Shown here: in pieces, positions 24,654 through 34,727 of the stretch
Layout of the letters: the number at the start of each line of letters is the position of its first letter
Numbering within the stretch: the first letter of the stretch is position 1
Assembly (NCBI GenBank): GCA_005518205.2
Contig: RFFC02000018.1
Location: forward strand, 57,598 to 121,597
Direction of reading: 5' to 3'
Length of the DNA stretch: 64,000 nt
Source: Hormoscilla sp. GUM202
GTDB taxonomy: Bacteria > Cyanobacteriota > Cyanobacteriia > Cyanobacteriales > Desertifilaceae
The notes under the pieces: model-generated
What the model was told of the DNA's origin: nothing
The model's input: only the letters and a program-made list of their open reading frames with translations
The model's database searches: none
Made by a program: the position numbers and the translations under genes

Positions 24654-26969
24654 CTACTTCCCGATCGCCTCCTGCAACCCATCGATCAATCGTTGATTTT
24701 CGGTGCGCGTGCCCACTGCTGTTCTAAAATAGTATTCATCCAATCCTGGTTTACCACCGAAGTCGGCGACAAAGATATTTTTCTCTTGCAGCGCCCCTAC
24801 TAAATCCTTGGAGGTGATTCCTAGGGGTTCCGTTCTCACGAACAGAAAATTCGTTGCTGAAGGATAGACGATGAAACCTAACTGTTGCAGTGCTTTTCCT
24901 AACTTGCCTCTTTCCTGCCGAATTCGATCCAGGTTTGCTTCCACGTAGGAGATTTCTTCTAAGGCCGCGATCGCGCCTACCAGGGCCAGTTTACTGACGG
25001 GGAAGAGTTGGGCGGCGCGATAGAGATAATCGACGATGACTTCGTTAGCAATAGCGTATCCCACTCTCAGCCCTGCCAAACCGAAGCTTTTCGAGAAACT
25101 GCGCAATACAATCAGATGGGGATATTTATCTACCAAGTCCGCTACTGTTTCCTGACAGATTTCATAGTAGCACTCATCTACTACTACCATGCAGTCCGCG
25201 CGATCTAGAATCTGAATAATCGTCTCCCGGGCCACCAGGTTAGCAGTAGGGTTATTGGGGTTGGCGATAAATAGCACCTTCGTTTGGGGCGTAACTTTCT
25301 GCAACAGTGCCTCCACATCCAGGCCAAAATCTGCCGTTCTCTGGACAAACACTGGACGGGCATTGATAAGTTCTGTAGAATGCCAGTAGACGAAAAAGGT
25401 CGGAACTGGCAGCAATACTTCCTCTCCGGGTTGCACGAAGGTTTTCACAATGAGTTCGATCAGGTCATCGGAACCATTGCCAATGATAATCTGTTCGGGC
25501 TTCCCTTTGGTATACTTAGCTAAGGCACCTCGCAGTTCGCCCCCCAGAATATCAGGATAGCGGTTGAGCGTCCGCGCTGCCGAGGCGATCGCCTCTATTA
25601 CGTGGCGAGATGGCGGATAAGGTAACTCTCCCTTATCCAGACGAATAGCATTATCTGCTTTGGGCGGTCCCGCTACCTTGGGATTTAAAGATTTAACCTG
25701 TTGGTTAACCATATCCTTCCTTTCTTGTAACCCTAGGGCATCGGTCGATAAATCTGGTTCCTTTTCGGGCAATGCTGATGAAACTTCTTCTGTTGTCGAA
25801 ACCTCCTGGGTGAGACTTCTTGACCTATGTTCTAGCCATTCTGGCAGTTCTACTATACTGTTGAGAATAGCATCACAGCCCAACTCAGCAAACTTGCGCC
25901 GCTTATTTTCTCTCGCCTCCCCGGTGGCAAAACCCGTCAGTACCCCGATCGCCATACATCCAGCGCCTTTAGCAGCAACCACATCGCTGGCAGCATCACC
26001 TATATATCCAGCATACTTGTGGTCTGACGGCTGATATTCGGAACTACACAAAGCTTCCACATTGATATAGGGATCCATTGCCTTTAGTACCACAAATGGA
26101 TGGGGTTTGCCCAGCTTCACCCTTTTCCCCTTTTGCGACATTAGGGACTCAGCTGCTAACACTTCATCATAGGTGACAATGCGCTTGGGGTCAAAATATT
26201 CTAGCAGTCCCAATGCTTGCAGCGGCCCGATCGCTTCCGTCCGGGGCCTGCCGGTGGCGATCGCCAAACTATAGCGACAACACAATTCTTTGAGTGTTGC
26301 CTCAATTTTACTTAATTCTAGTACCGTTTCATCATCTAGCAGTTGATAATCTTTTTTCCCTTCATACCACTCTTGGAAATTACTATAGCATAGTTGCCAT
26401 ATATCTCCTTTTGGTGCCAATGTCGGGACATTCACCCCCAAACGCAGATCGATAAACTCCCCTAGATATTCTAGCACGGCATTGCCCGTTAGGGATTCTG
26501 TTTCCTGCCAAAACTTAGCAATTATCCCCTCGCTGATTTTGTAATTATACCCCCGAGCGCGCAACTTGCCACCTAACTGCTGTAAGTTTTCCCATACCGG
26601 GGCATTTTTGAGGATTTCCCGCCAACCATCTGGTTCCACCTTATTTAATTCGCTCAATATTCCCACTAAGTGCAGACAAAAGACAAAGAATGTCAGGTCC
26701 CAGTTGGAATTAATCGCGCGACTTTTCAGTTCATAAATAAAACTACTGGGGATAACCCGTTCGCCCATTTCTTGCAATACCTGGGACAAGTCAGTCTCCG
26801 AACCAAAATAGTTATTCAAGCCTAGATATTCTTGACTATAAATCAGTTCCCATACAGTCAGTATGGCCGTATTCCAATATTTTTTCTCGCTAGTAATGAC
26901 GCCATCCAGGTCAAAAATCAAAATCCTGAGTCGATCTGTATTGTCCACCTTTATCCTTCCTAATATCAC
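24654..26969 (-). CDS. HAD-family phosphatase fused to a HisC-like aminotransferase
   Basis: A 771-residue two-enzyme fusion. The N-terminal half (about 1-380) is a HAD hydrolase: nucleophile motif IFDLDGVIT, IATGRPRTEA, LGKPHPFVV and YIGDAASDVVAAKGAG. A 45-residue linker follows. The C-terminal half (about 425-771) is a class I/II PLP aminotransferase of the histidinol-phosphate type: LDKGELPYPPS, GNGSDDLIEL, NPNNPTANL, and the PLP-lysine motif SFSKSFGLAGLRVGY. HisC and HAD-type histidinol-phosphatases act on consecutive intermediates of histidine synthesis. The HAD part is larger than the usual enzyme, so another phosphorylated amino substrate is possible. An APH-like kinase gene lies upstream in the same direction. 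Confidence 0.85.
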   Translation of the reverse strand: MILGRIKVDNTDRLRILIFDLDGVITSEKKYWNTAILTVWELIYSQEYLGLNNYFGSETDLSQVLQEMGERVIPSSFIYELKSRAINSNWDLTFFVFCLHLVGILSELNKVEPDGWREILKNAPVWENLQQLGGKLRARGYNYKISEGIIAKFWQETESLTGNAVLEYLGEFIDLRLGVNVPTLAPKGDIWQLCYSNFQEWYEGKKDYQLLDDETVLELSKIEATLKELCCRYSLAIATGRPRTEAIGPLQALGLLEYFDPKRIVTYDEVLAAESLMSQKGKRVKLGKPHPFVVLKAMDPYINVEALCSSEYQPSDHKYAGYIGDAASDVVAAKGAGCMAIGVLTGFATGEARENKRRKFAELGCDAILNSIVELPEWLEHRSRSLTQEVSTTEEVSSALPEKEPDLSTDALGLQERKDMVNQQVKSLNPKVAGPPKADNAIRLDKGELPYPPSRHVIEAIASAARTLNRYPDILGGELRGALAKYTKGKPEQIIIGNGSDDLIELIVKTFVQPGEEVLLPVPTFFVYWHSTELINARPVFVQRTADFGLDVEALLQKVTPQTKVLFIANPNNPTANLVARETIIQILDRADCMVVVDECYYEICQETVADLVDKYPHLIVLRSFSKSFGLAGLRVGYAIANEVIVDYLYRAAQLFPVSKLALVGAIAALEEISYVEANLDRIRQERGKLGKALQQLGFIVYPSATNFLFVRTEPLGITSKDLVGALQEKNIFVADFGGKPGLDEYYFRTAVGTRTENQRLIDGLQEAIGK

Positions 26970-26989
26970 TTTAACGTTCGTATCCCGTT

Positions 26990-27137
26990 CGCATCCGGTT
27001 CGTAGTAAAGACTTTAGTCTTTCCCCGTTCGCATCCGGTTCGTAGTAAAGACTTTAGTCTTTCCCCGTTCGTAGTAAAGACTTTAGTCTTTCCGCCCCAT
27101 CTTAAGGATGTTGAGGACTTTAGTCCTCACTACGAAC
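26990..27137. repeat. Palindromic GTAGTAAAGACTTTAGTC repeats
   Basis: Three units of GTAGTAAAGACTTTAGTC sit in tandem, two preceded by CGTTCGCATCCGGTTC. A diverged, inverted fourth unit (GGACTTTAGTCCTCACTACG) ends inside the last codons of the APH-like gene. The core AAAGACTTTAGTCTTT folds on itself. The linker repeat at 11803-11985 is a relative. Confidence 0.85.
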
Positions 27138-28371
27138 CCAGTTCAGTATCCAGTAAACTCTTCATACTACCAGAACTGGTGCTACCCATCTCCACAGACA
27201 TAGCCAAACCTAGCAGCGTTATTTCCGGGGGGAATTTTTTGACATCACTCAGGTTCATTGTCAGGAACGGACAGCAAAACAGAGCTAATTTCAAATATTC
27301 CCGCCAATTTTCCTCCAGCATACATCGAGATGAAAGTTCGCCTAACAGGGGTTTGAGCACTCGTTCTAGCTTCGATCGCAGCAGGGCCACCCGCACTGGC
27401 GAGGGGACAAAATCATGTTCTACCATCATGGTATCACCTTTTATTTCCCAGCGGATAGACAGACTCTCGGCAATTTCCCTTGGATAATACATCCAGATAG
27501 CGAAGACATTGTGAAACAGGGGCTTGACCAGGTCCAGCAAGGGCGAGTGGCGACCCGCAAATGCCGGATCGAAGTATACCATAGAACCGCGATCGACATC
27601 TATAAACAGATTACCATTATGGGCGTCACCATGTCCGACGATCGCATTCGAGACCGATTTTTCTGTGCGTAGCCGTGTTCGGGATGGTTCCAAGAGTCCG
27701 ATCGCCTGCTGCACCAGTTGTCCTAGAGTATCTTGATATTGTATACCATTAATGTTCCACTGCATTGATGCCAGACTATTATAATTTATTTTCCCTCCTG
27801 GCAGGAATATATCCGTCCCTTGATAGAAGTTAGCGAAGCGCCCCCCCGTGAGTCTGTGGTAGAATAGCTGATGAATCGGCGATCGGGCATGTGCTGCTTT
27901 TTCCAAGGGTTGCAGGGTTTGCCGATAAATGTCCCACAGTTGTTCGTCAGCTTTTTCTTGTATAGATATAACCCGATCGGCATCTGTTCTGCGATCCATT
28001 TCCAGGTCGCGGATAACCTTAAACATCGAAGGAGTCTCGAAGAACTCATAAATCAATAGCTGCTTTCCCCATTCCGTGGAACTATGTATGGGTTGAATTA
28101 CCGGATAACCCGCCTCGGCCAGAATCGTGGAATTGTAATATTCGTTAATAATGCTTTGGGGTTCCACATGGGTTTTGAAGAAATATTTGGTCCCATCTGC
28201 TGTAGTTATCAACCCATTCAGGGAGTTGAGGGAGACAGCTAAGGGACGTATCTGCACCGTTTCCACCTGAAAATCCAGGTTAGCGATGATAAATTCCTTC
28301 AGCAATGCGTTGGCCGCTTCTAGGTCTGCGAACTGGAGATCCTGGATCTGCTGTAACTCCTTATCTGACAA
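27130..28371 (-). CDS. APH-family (aminoglycoside/choline kinase-like) phosphotransferase
   Basis: A 413-residue protein with a protein-kinase-like small-molecule kinase fold. The N-lobe contains DGTKYFFKTHVEPQ (ATP-contact lysine) and the catalytic loop is IVGHGDAHNGNLFID (H-x-D...N, Brenner motif). The metal-binding D lies in MVYFDPAFAGRHSPL. Its location just upstream of the HAD-HisC fusion, across a repeat-filled gap, suggests a shared pathway for phosphorylated metabolites. That is only inference. The last residues overlap a repeat unit. No lesion is seen. Confidence 0.75.
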   Translation of the reverse strand: MSDKELQQIQDLQFADLEAANALLKEFIIANLDFQVETVQIRPLAVSLNSLNGLITTADGTKYFFKTHVEPQSIINEYYNSTILAEAGYPVIQPIHSSTEWGKQLLIYEFFETPSMFKVIRDLEMDRRTDADRVISIQEKADEQLWDIYRQTLQPLEKAAHARSPIHQLFYHRLTGGRFANFYQGTDIFLPGGKINYNSLASMQWNINGIQYQDTLGQLVQQAIGLLEPSRTRLRTEKSVSNAIVGHGDAHNGNLFIDVDRGSMVYFDPAFAGRHSPLLDLVKPLFHNVFAIWMYYPREIAESLSIRWEIKGDTMMVEHDFVPSPVRVALLRSKLERVLKPLLGELSSRCMLEENWREYLKLALFCCPFLTMNLSDVKKFPPEITLLGLAMSVEMGSTSSGSMKSLLDTELGS

Positions 28372-28490
28372 TCTTTCCTCCCGATCTATTCGATCCTAAT
28401 TTATATGCACGCAGTCATCCCTTCTTTCCATATCATAACCCCAAAGCTGACTCCTGTCAACCTTTTTCTCCACCTCTTTTAACTGCTAGT
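28372..28490. other. Spacer upstream of the APH-like gene
   Basis: It carries the promoter region of the minus-strand APH-like gene; no motif can be named. The segment ACTCCTGTCAACC recurs at 29263-29275. Confidence 0.35.
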
Positions 28491-29138
28491 CTAAAATTGA
28501 GCCAATAACCAGGGGACTACCTGGGACTGGTTCCCGGCAAGATTGCGCTGTAATGCTTCTGCAAGTAAGGCCATAGAAAAACCCGGCAAAACTTGAGATT
28601 CTCTAATCCGCCTACTGCCATTATTATTAATGCTAAAGGCTGTTACCTCTGCTTGCTGACGTTCCGTTACCCAATTCGGGTATTTCTAAGTCTTCGTACA
28701 GGATCCGTTTGCGCCCTAAGTCGTCCGCCAGGGTTGTTTTTCCCAGTTCGATTTTTCGTGCAGCGTTCGCCAAATCAGGCGGCGGATAGCGATATTCGTC
28801 CCTCGGGGCACGATCGCGACTCGATCGCCTATATAATACAAATCTGGCTGCACCTCGATTTTTCGCGCAGCGATCGCCCCCGTTCTTCTATAGGTACAAT
28901 TAATCAATCCCTTGAGCGGAATATTGCTGATGCTAGCGAATAACACGATCGCCACGCTAACGATCGTGTTATCGCTAGCATGGTCGTGTCCTACAGGTGC
29001 CATTTCAATTCTCAACTGTCCTAGATGATAATAGCCTTTAGCTTTTTTATACAATGGGTCTTCTATACTCTGGACGTACTCATTCCAAGTTCCTGTCACC
29101 CATTGGTCCGTTGGTATTTGAGTTTGGATCTTACTCAT
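28491..29138 (-). pseudogene. Uma2 family (DUF820) pseudogene with two frameshifts
   Basis: The first 100 codons (MSKIQTQIPTDQWVTGTWNE, then RIEMAPVGHDHASDNTIVSV, EVQPDLYYIGD) are a typical Uma2 N-terminus of a subfamily unlike the triple array. The frame then shifts near 28790. PPDL is followed by TTLADDLGRKRILYEDLEIPE, and another shift near 28680 leads to NWVTERQQAEVTAFSI and a natural ending WLLAQF with stop 28491. The catalytic core spans the first lesion, so the gene is dead unless both are sequencing errors. Confidence 0.75.
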
Positions 29139-29150
29139 AGCGTTAGCCTG

Positions 29151-30609
29151 TTAGCGTGTTGGTTTCCAAGTTCCATGAAATCCCATCGGCACCACCCTAG
29201 GCAATTCTAGTTTGCAGACGGGTTCGTCATCCATCCTTTCACTATCGTAAACCCAAACCTCACTCCTGTCAACCCCGCCGTCATATAACTGTCAGCACCC
29301 ATCCTCGATCGGTCTTCCAGGCATCCGGGACATAAATGGGTTCGGTGGGATAGCGATTTTCTCCCAAGTCCGCTACTGTCAGGTTGTCTGTCTGCAAATC
29401 TAAACGGGCGATCGCCCCAAACATTTCCTGACTAATATCCACCCCATCCCGATATACTGACAAATAAATGTAACGGTAATGAACCCCTACATCTTGGGAG
29501 GAGACGATCGGGAACTCGCCATCCCTGTCTAGCAATTGCTGGAGTTGGGTTACTTTCCCTGTTTGGGGATGAATGCGCGATCGCCACAAAGTTCCCTTTG
29601 ATACTGTTTTGGTTTTACCCGTCGGCACTTCCTTAAGTTCTTGATTAGTTAAGTTGAAATCTTGATGGCGAACAAAATCCACAACTAACTCACCATCAGC
29701 ATCAACATAACCATTGCTAAAATGCCATTGAAACCAAGCTTCTGTTTTACCCCGACTCACTACTGATAAAGTTGCGCGATCGAGGACTAAAATGTCAGTT
29801 CCCTGACTGGGTTTCCATTCTCCGGCATCGCAGTAACTGCTCAATCCGATCGCAATTGGTAGGAGATTAAACCGCAGTGGTGGAATTAAAAACACCAAAT
29901 ATTGCCCCGCCATGACAAAATCATGTATAAAGGGGATACCATCTAATGGAATCGCTGCTTTTTGGACAATCTTGCCCGCGCGATCGCTTTTATAAACATT
30001 CAGGGTTGCATTCAACCCGCCGATACTAATGCCAAAGTTAAAAATCTCCCCGGTTTGCGCGTCTACCTTAGGATGAGCAGAATAGGGTAAGTTATTTTTG
30101 AGTTGGGAAAGATCGTCTAATCCCTTAGTTTCCAAAGTTTGTAAATCTAAGGCATGGGGGTTTCCTGCTTCCCAGAGTGCCAAGAGTTTATCTGGCAAAG
30201 CTAGCACGGAAGTATTTGCCGCATTTTTGGGTAGTTTCCCCCAACTTTTCCAGATTGGTCCGGGTACGGTCATGCCATAATTGGGATAAAGAAATTTCCC
30301 CGCAGCAGTTTCCGCTTGATATGCCGCTGTCTGCACGTAGCGATAAATTCCTGTAGCCCCCGCCTCCGTGAAATGCACTGCTAAAATAGCACCATCCCCA
30401 TCAAACCAATGTCCTACCCGATTTTTCGGACCGTCCGTGGACCGATCGCCTCCACGTTCCAAGCGTCCGGGACCATTACGATAGAGAGTACCGCGCAACC
30501 CTGGAGGAATTTTACCTGCCAGGATGGGTAGCTGAGTCAGAGGAAATTCTGTTGCCGGTCGTGCTAGGGCTTTTGCCCAAGCTTTGCGGGTTGATGCTTC
30601 TGTTGTCAT
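29151..30609 (-). pseudogene. Carotenoid cleavage oxygenase, frameshifted near its C-terminus
   Basis: A retinal-pigment/CCD-family non-haem Fe(II) oxygenase that cleaves carotenoids or apocarotenoids. The main frame (29281-30609, 442 residues) has PPGLRGTLYRNGPG, VGHWFDGDGAI and iron-ligand histidines in YSAHPKVD, PFIHDFV and WFQWHFSNGY. It ends GWVLTVI with a TGA. An extra base at 29282-29285 moves the true ending into the next frame: YDGGVDRSEVWVYDSE, then KLELPRVVPMGFHGTWKP with stop at 29151. The GFHGTW histidine is the fourth iron ligand, so the truncated form should be inactive. Repair by one base restores full length. Confidence 0.85.
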
Positions 30610-30765
30610 CTTCTACTGCTGTCGGATAGTTGGATAATATGCTATTATCAAGTCAGACTGTTACCTTCGTCAAGCTATAAAGCAATATTCGTCCAATTGA
30701 GTTACGCAGCAGGACAGTAGGAATATCGATCGTCAGTTATCTGGGCAAACCCGTTACGGACAATT

Positions 30766-31104
30766 TCAACCTACAGCAAACTCGGTGTACTGGCGCACGT
30801 GCGGTGCATGGTATGCCAATACGATATCTTGTTTTGGCACTCCCTTGGCAACTAACCAATCTGCAATTGCATCCTCAGTTCCGTCATGTTGGACCCAAAT
30901 TTTACCCTCAATGATATCAATGTGCAAGGCGCAACCATAAATGCGCGTGCTGCTATCTTTCCATCCCAAGTTTACAAGTTGGTAGCGATCGCCCTCTCGA
31001 TCGAAAACCGTCTCACTTTTAATTGGATCGTTTGGGGAACGTAATTTCGCTCTTTCAAGTAATGATTCTTGAATTAATTGACGATATAAATCTAGTTTAT
31101 CCAT
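30766..31104 (-). CDS. xisI: XisI family protein
   Basis: A 112-residue member of the XisI family, first described with the Anabaena fdxN-element excision genes and now known as a widespread cyanobacterial pair with XisH. Motifs include DIIEGKIWVQHDGTED, ADWLVAKGVPKQDIVLAYH and PHVRQYTEFAV, the family's standard end. It overlaps the xisH remnant by 13 bp. Function apart from excision is unknown; a toxin-antitoxin-like relation has been suggested by the nuclease-like fold of XisH. Confidence 0.9.
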   Translation of the reverse strand: MDKLDLYRQLIQESLLERAKLRSPNDPIKSETVFDREGDRYQLVNLGWKDSSTRIYGCALHIDIIEGKIWVQHDGTEDAIADWLVAKGVPKQDIVLAYHAPHVRQYTEFAVG

Positions 31105-31348
31105 TGAACGATCTCCTGCTTTTCCGTGCTGTAGACCAGTAAAGGAATCTGGTTGCGGCGAATGACTGTTTGGATAAATGGATATTTGAAGAAGCGCTTG
31201 TGAATATCTAATGGAACGGCGAGATATAACCGTCGATCTGCTTCCTCGTCTTCCAAAGCAATGCGAGAGTTAATAAATTGACCCACTGCGGCATGAAACT
31301 CGGAAATGGTTGAAGGTGCCAGGAACGTTTTAATCTCTACTGTAGACA
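31092..31348 (-). pseudogene. xisH 3' remnant
   Basis: The frame opens at VEIKTFLAPSTISEFHAAVG and continues through QFINSRIALEDEEADRRLYL to the natural end KQEIVQWIN. The first 60 or so residues of XisH (including the catalytic D of its PD-(D/E)XK fold) are missing. The break at about 31348 lies 60 bp from the truncated end of IS630 copy 2, so the deletion that cut the IS probably cut xisH too. Confidence 0.8.
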
Positions 31349-31409
31349 GCAGCTAGTGGTCTGTCAAGATGTAATTGACGGATATAACCGCTTCAATTTA
31401 ATCCGAGCC

Positions 31410-32343
31410 TCCATGACCACCACATCCCCGGGATTGAGCTTCTCCACCAGTTCCTTTTCAATAAACTCCTTAAAATCTTTACCTTTCATGGAGCCTTGAA
31501 TCGCTTTTTTAGCCACAACTCCTCTCATACTCATTGCTCCGATTAAAGTCATTTTTCGCCCCTTGTAAAACTGTCTTAAACAGAAGGCTTTTTGGCCTTT
31601 CTCACTCTCGTGTCCAGAGACGCCCACCCATGTCGCTGCGATGTGCGGTGCGCAGTGCGAGTAGCGCGCGGTGTCTGGAGTGTGCCGAGTCCTTCAGGAC
31701 AAGAGCACGCGGAAGACGCCGCAGCTTTAGACATCTAGGTCAGGCGAGCGACAGGGTAGGCGCTCTCGGACACGACCTGGCCATCTCGCGACTCATCCCA
31801 ACCCAGAAAGCTGTCTCGTCGATAAATATCAATTTTGCATGTGGTACATCTCGAACCTTCATCCAGTAATCAACTCGCTGCTGTTGACCGTCTTCCGTTG
31901 CTACTTTTTCTGACCGGTAAGTTTTTTTTTAAGGGTTAAGCCTTCTTTTTTGAGGAACTCACACATCCCCCCTACACTGACATAAACATCTTGCTCGTTT
32001 AATAGATGTTCCCGATACTGCCGCACTGTCCAATCCGGGTAATTTTTTACCATCTGAACAATAAAATATCGATGAGGTTCTCGCTTTCCAGGACGATTTG
32101 GACCCGGTTTTTTAGGAGTTATATCTTGAGTTTATCGAGATCTTTTGATATAACTATGAACAGTAGCAGGGCTAATCATAAACTGGTCTGCGAGTTGCCG
32201 AATTGAGCCAAAGCCCAATTCATAAGCAGTGACGACTTTTCTTCTAAAATCAAGAGAGTAACGGCTCATGAGTGAATCTGGTCTGAATTGAGTGTAGCCC
32301 CAGTCGATCACAAAAGCGTTACACTTATTTACTGAACAAGCTG
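31410..32343 (-). mobile_element. IS630-family insertion sequence, copy 2 (right end deleted)
   Basis: The left end CAGCTTGTTCAG is at 32343 with TA at 32344-32345. The sequence is the reverse complement of 16600-17532 and carries the same TAA, A-run and palindromic insert. Homology ends at GTCATGGA, just before the catalytic DNLNIHK; the last 270 bp and the right terminus are missing. Identical defects show this is a recent duplicate of copy 1. It lies in inverted orientation to copy 1, 14 kb away. Confidence 0.9.
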
Positions 32344-32345
32344 TA

Positions 32346-32455
32346 TCCCTTTCTGGCGCTTTCGTGCTTTGATTAGGCTTAATCTTACTGATGGGGGCCC
32401 GGTAGCCGGTAAACTCCAACAATTTTAACATGAACTTCAGCTCAATTGCTTCCAT
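32346..32455 (-). pseudogene. Winged-helix operon gene, N-terminal fragment cut by IS630
   Basis: The first 37 codons (MEAIELKFMLKLLEFTGYRA, then KAPERDT) match the 289-residue gene at 15549-16418 with a few changes. Then the IS630 left end follows at a TA. The remainder is absent. It lies immediately downstream of ATPase B, in the place the winged-helix gene has in the other locus. Confidence 0.85.
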
Positions 32456-32594
32456 GGGTAAGCCTTTACCTTGTATTAAAATAATCCATCTAGCCTGGAT
32501 TGCAATATCCTACAGTAACATACCACTATTGCCCAAGTCTGATTAACCATCTCGTGCAAGATTAAGCAAACAGGACAACGGCCAAATTATCTTA

Positions 32595-34727
32595 TTATAC
32601 CCTACCGGTAGCATCAGGCACCACCCAACAGATTGATTGTTGTTCTAGTGGAGCCTTGGGGTTGACAATTTTCACGATCTTTTCTTGACACAGTTGCTGA
32701 ATCACTTGCTCAACTTCCGCTGATTTCACCTGCGGAAACTGACTGCAAGCATTTTCAATCAGGATATTACGCCCGATCAACTGGTTGGTGGTGACTAGAT
32801 CCAACACAAAATCTTTGACTTCCTGTCCGATATCATCCCTTTGATATTCGGCATTTTGCTCATCATCGTCCCTTCTGGAGACTTGCGGTACCGGGAGAAC
32901 CGCAATCCCCAATTTTTGCAACAAAGGACAGTTATGCAGAATCTGAGAGTCACGGATCAGTTTCTCTAAATATTCTAGCGTCAGAACTTTATCGGCAACT
33001 ACTAACTCTCTAGAGTTAGCCTTCTTCACTAGATTATAGTAGGTTGCCAGGTACCATACCGAGTCCAGATCCGGTTCAATGTGAACATGGGGAGAACCAG
33101 TGAAGATTCGTTGATATATTTGATTCCCCTTAGTATTAGGCTTACCCACTCCTTCATTTCTAATCAAGTACAGAGATTGACTCATATTTTTCTGAATCGC
33201 TTTATCGCAGGCGCTCATGAGACTAAAAAAGCTACGCATGTTTGGATTTTCCACCCAGACTAATCCTAACCAATACTTGTCATCGGGCTGTATATAACTG
33301 AAGGAACAACTGGCAAATTTGCTCCCTGACAGCAATGTAGGCTTAATATACTTGACTCCCAAGGTTTTAAGAGCCAATTGCAACATCTTTATTAGTTCTG
33401 GACCATCGTAATGCCGAATTCGGGTAATTTTTTGGGAATTATTCTGGAATTCATGGTCCCATTCACACTGAAAATCTGCCTGTTCCCGCTGAAAATCGGC
33501 CTGGAAGTCTGGCTTTACAGTCCGTTGGCGGCGAAGAGACGTCGTTGCCTGGAAGTCTTGCTCTACAGCAGGTTTGGGGCTCCGGAGGGTCGGTTGGGTA
33601 ACTTTTGGTGAAGCAATAGCTAAACTTTCTTTGTACTCTTCAATTAGCTTTTCTTTGTACTCTTCAATTAGCTTACGTCCCTCCGCCAGCACCGACCGAG
33701 GCGTAGTTATGCCACGGGGGTATTTTGCTTCCAGCCATTCCCGAGTTAAGGGATCAATGGGCGAAGAGGGTTGAGGGTTAGCTTGCTGATGTAGAGGATA
33801 TAGTCTGCTGGCACAGAGTTCTTCTGCTTGATCTAGAGAGATCAGCTTCAAACAAACCTCTTCATCAATCCTAGCTCGGTCGGCAGCTTGAACTACATTG
33901 ATATTGCGTTTCCATGTATCCATAATGATACTAACTATCGCCATAACGTTGCGCGAGTAATTGTGAAGGCTAGAGTTGACGTTAAACAAAGCTTGGATAT
34001 CTAGGAAATCACTATTTCGCAGGCGGGGTATGTTATCGAGTTGGTCGAAACACAGCACTATTGGTCTTGGGGAAATTATGCCCAAATTTCTCATCATCTT
34101 TTGCGCCGCATCTTCACTGACAATAGCACTTCTTACTCCCAAAGACTTGAGATCCTCTTCATCTAGGTCATCTCCTAGCAACCACTCAGAGGCCGGGATG
34201 TTCAGTTCGGGATTGTTCAGATCATATAACACGCCAAAAAACTCTTGACTCTTGTAAATTCCCGAGCGATAGGTTGCTCTCATTCTATTGATGAATTGTT
34301 GCCGCGAGCCCATGTTACTCTCTGGGAAAGCTGATATATTTTTCAGCATGATGAGCAACTGAGACTCTTGTTGGTTTTCTGGCACGTGCATCAGGCTATC
34401 AACGATATAGCGCAGGGTATGACGCCAGATGTAGTCGCTATCTGCCCAGGGTGCGATGTAAGCAAAAAATGCTTTGTTGTCGAACTGCTGCTTGAGGCGT
34501 TTTAAGAAATAACTCTTGCCCACACCTGAATCTCCAGCTAGCATTACCGTGCGCGGGAGATGGTCTCTCCTTACCCAATCGAGAATTTTTGCTATTTTAG
34601 CAAGTTCCTGTTGATGAATCGATTCCACGATGGGGGTTTGGTTCTGTTCTTCTCCACAAAAGTTCCCCGTAACATATTTATCAAACGGGTTATCTGCCTG
34701 TTTAATAATCTCATCGATGGATGGCAT
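32595..34727 (-). CDS. P-loop ATPase B, paralog of the nuclease-motor operon ATPase
   Basis: A 710-residue paralog of ATPase A (13517-15541). It has the same start MPSIDEII, Walker A GDSGVGKS (65-72), FFAYIAPWADSDYIWRHTLR, Walker B PIVLCFDQLDNIPRL and NEGVGKP with LVWVENPNM. A winged-helix-like C-terminus follows. Differences include an internally duplicated LIEEYKE segment (near 360-375) and a Q/F-rich insert (DFQ repeats near 400-430). It has no intact partner: its winged-helix neighbour is cut by IS630 and no nuclease-motor gene follows. It may work in trans with the 10.8-16.4 kb operon or be decaying. Confidence 0.8.
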   Translation of the reverse strand: MPSIDEIIKQADNPFDKYVTGNFCGEEQNQTPIVESIHQQELAKIAKILDWVRRDHLPRTVMLAGDSGVGKSYFLKRLKQQFDNKAFFAYIAPWADSDYIWRHTLRYIVDSLMHVPENQQESQLLIMLKNISAFPESNMGSRQQFINRMRATYRSGIYKSQEFFGVLYDLNNPELNIPASEWLLGDDLDEEDLKSLGVRSAIVSEDAAQKMMRNLGIISPRPIVLCFDQLDNIPRLRNSDFLDIQALFNVNSSLHNYSRNVMAIVSIIMDTWKRNINVVQAADRARIDEEVCLKLISLDQAEELCASRLYPLHQQANPQPSSPIDPLTREWLEAKYPRGITTPRSVLAEGRKLIEEYKEKLIEEYKESLAIASPKVTQPTLRSPKPAVEQDFQATTSLRRQRTVKPDFQADFQREQADFQCEWDHEFQNNSQKITRIRHYDGPELIKMLQLALKTLGVKYIKPTLLSGSKFASCSFSYIQPDDKYWLGLVWVENPNMRSFFSLMSACDKAIQKNMSQSLYLIRNEGVGKPNTKGNQIYQRIFTGSPHVHIEPDLDSVWYLATYYNLVKKANSRELVVADKVLTLEYLEKLIRDSQILHNCPLLQKLGIAVLPVPQVSRRDDDEQNAEYQRDDIGQEVKDFVLDLVTTNQLIGRNILIENACSQFPQVKSAEVEQVIQQLCQEKIVKIVNPKAPLEQQSICWVVPDATGRV

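Noticed and set aside
16600..32343. Composite transposon bounded by two IS630 copies
   Set aside because: The segment carries essential ispH, one IS end is deleted and no target duplication spans the whole; duplicated IS in native DNA is simpler.
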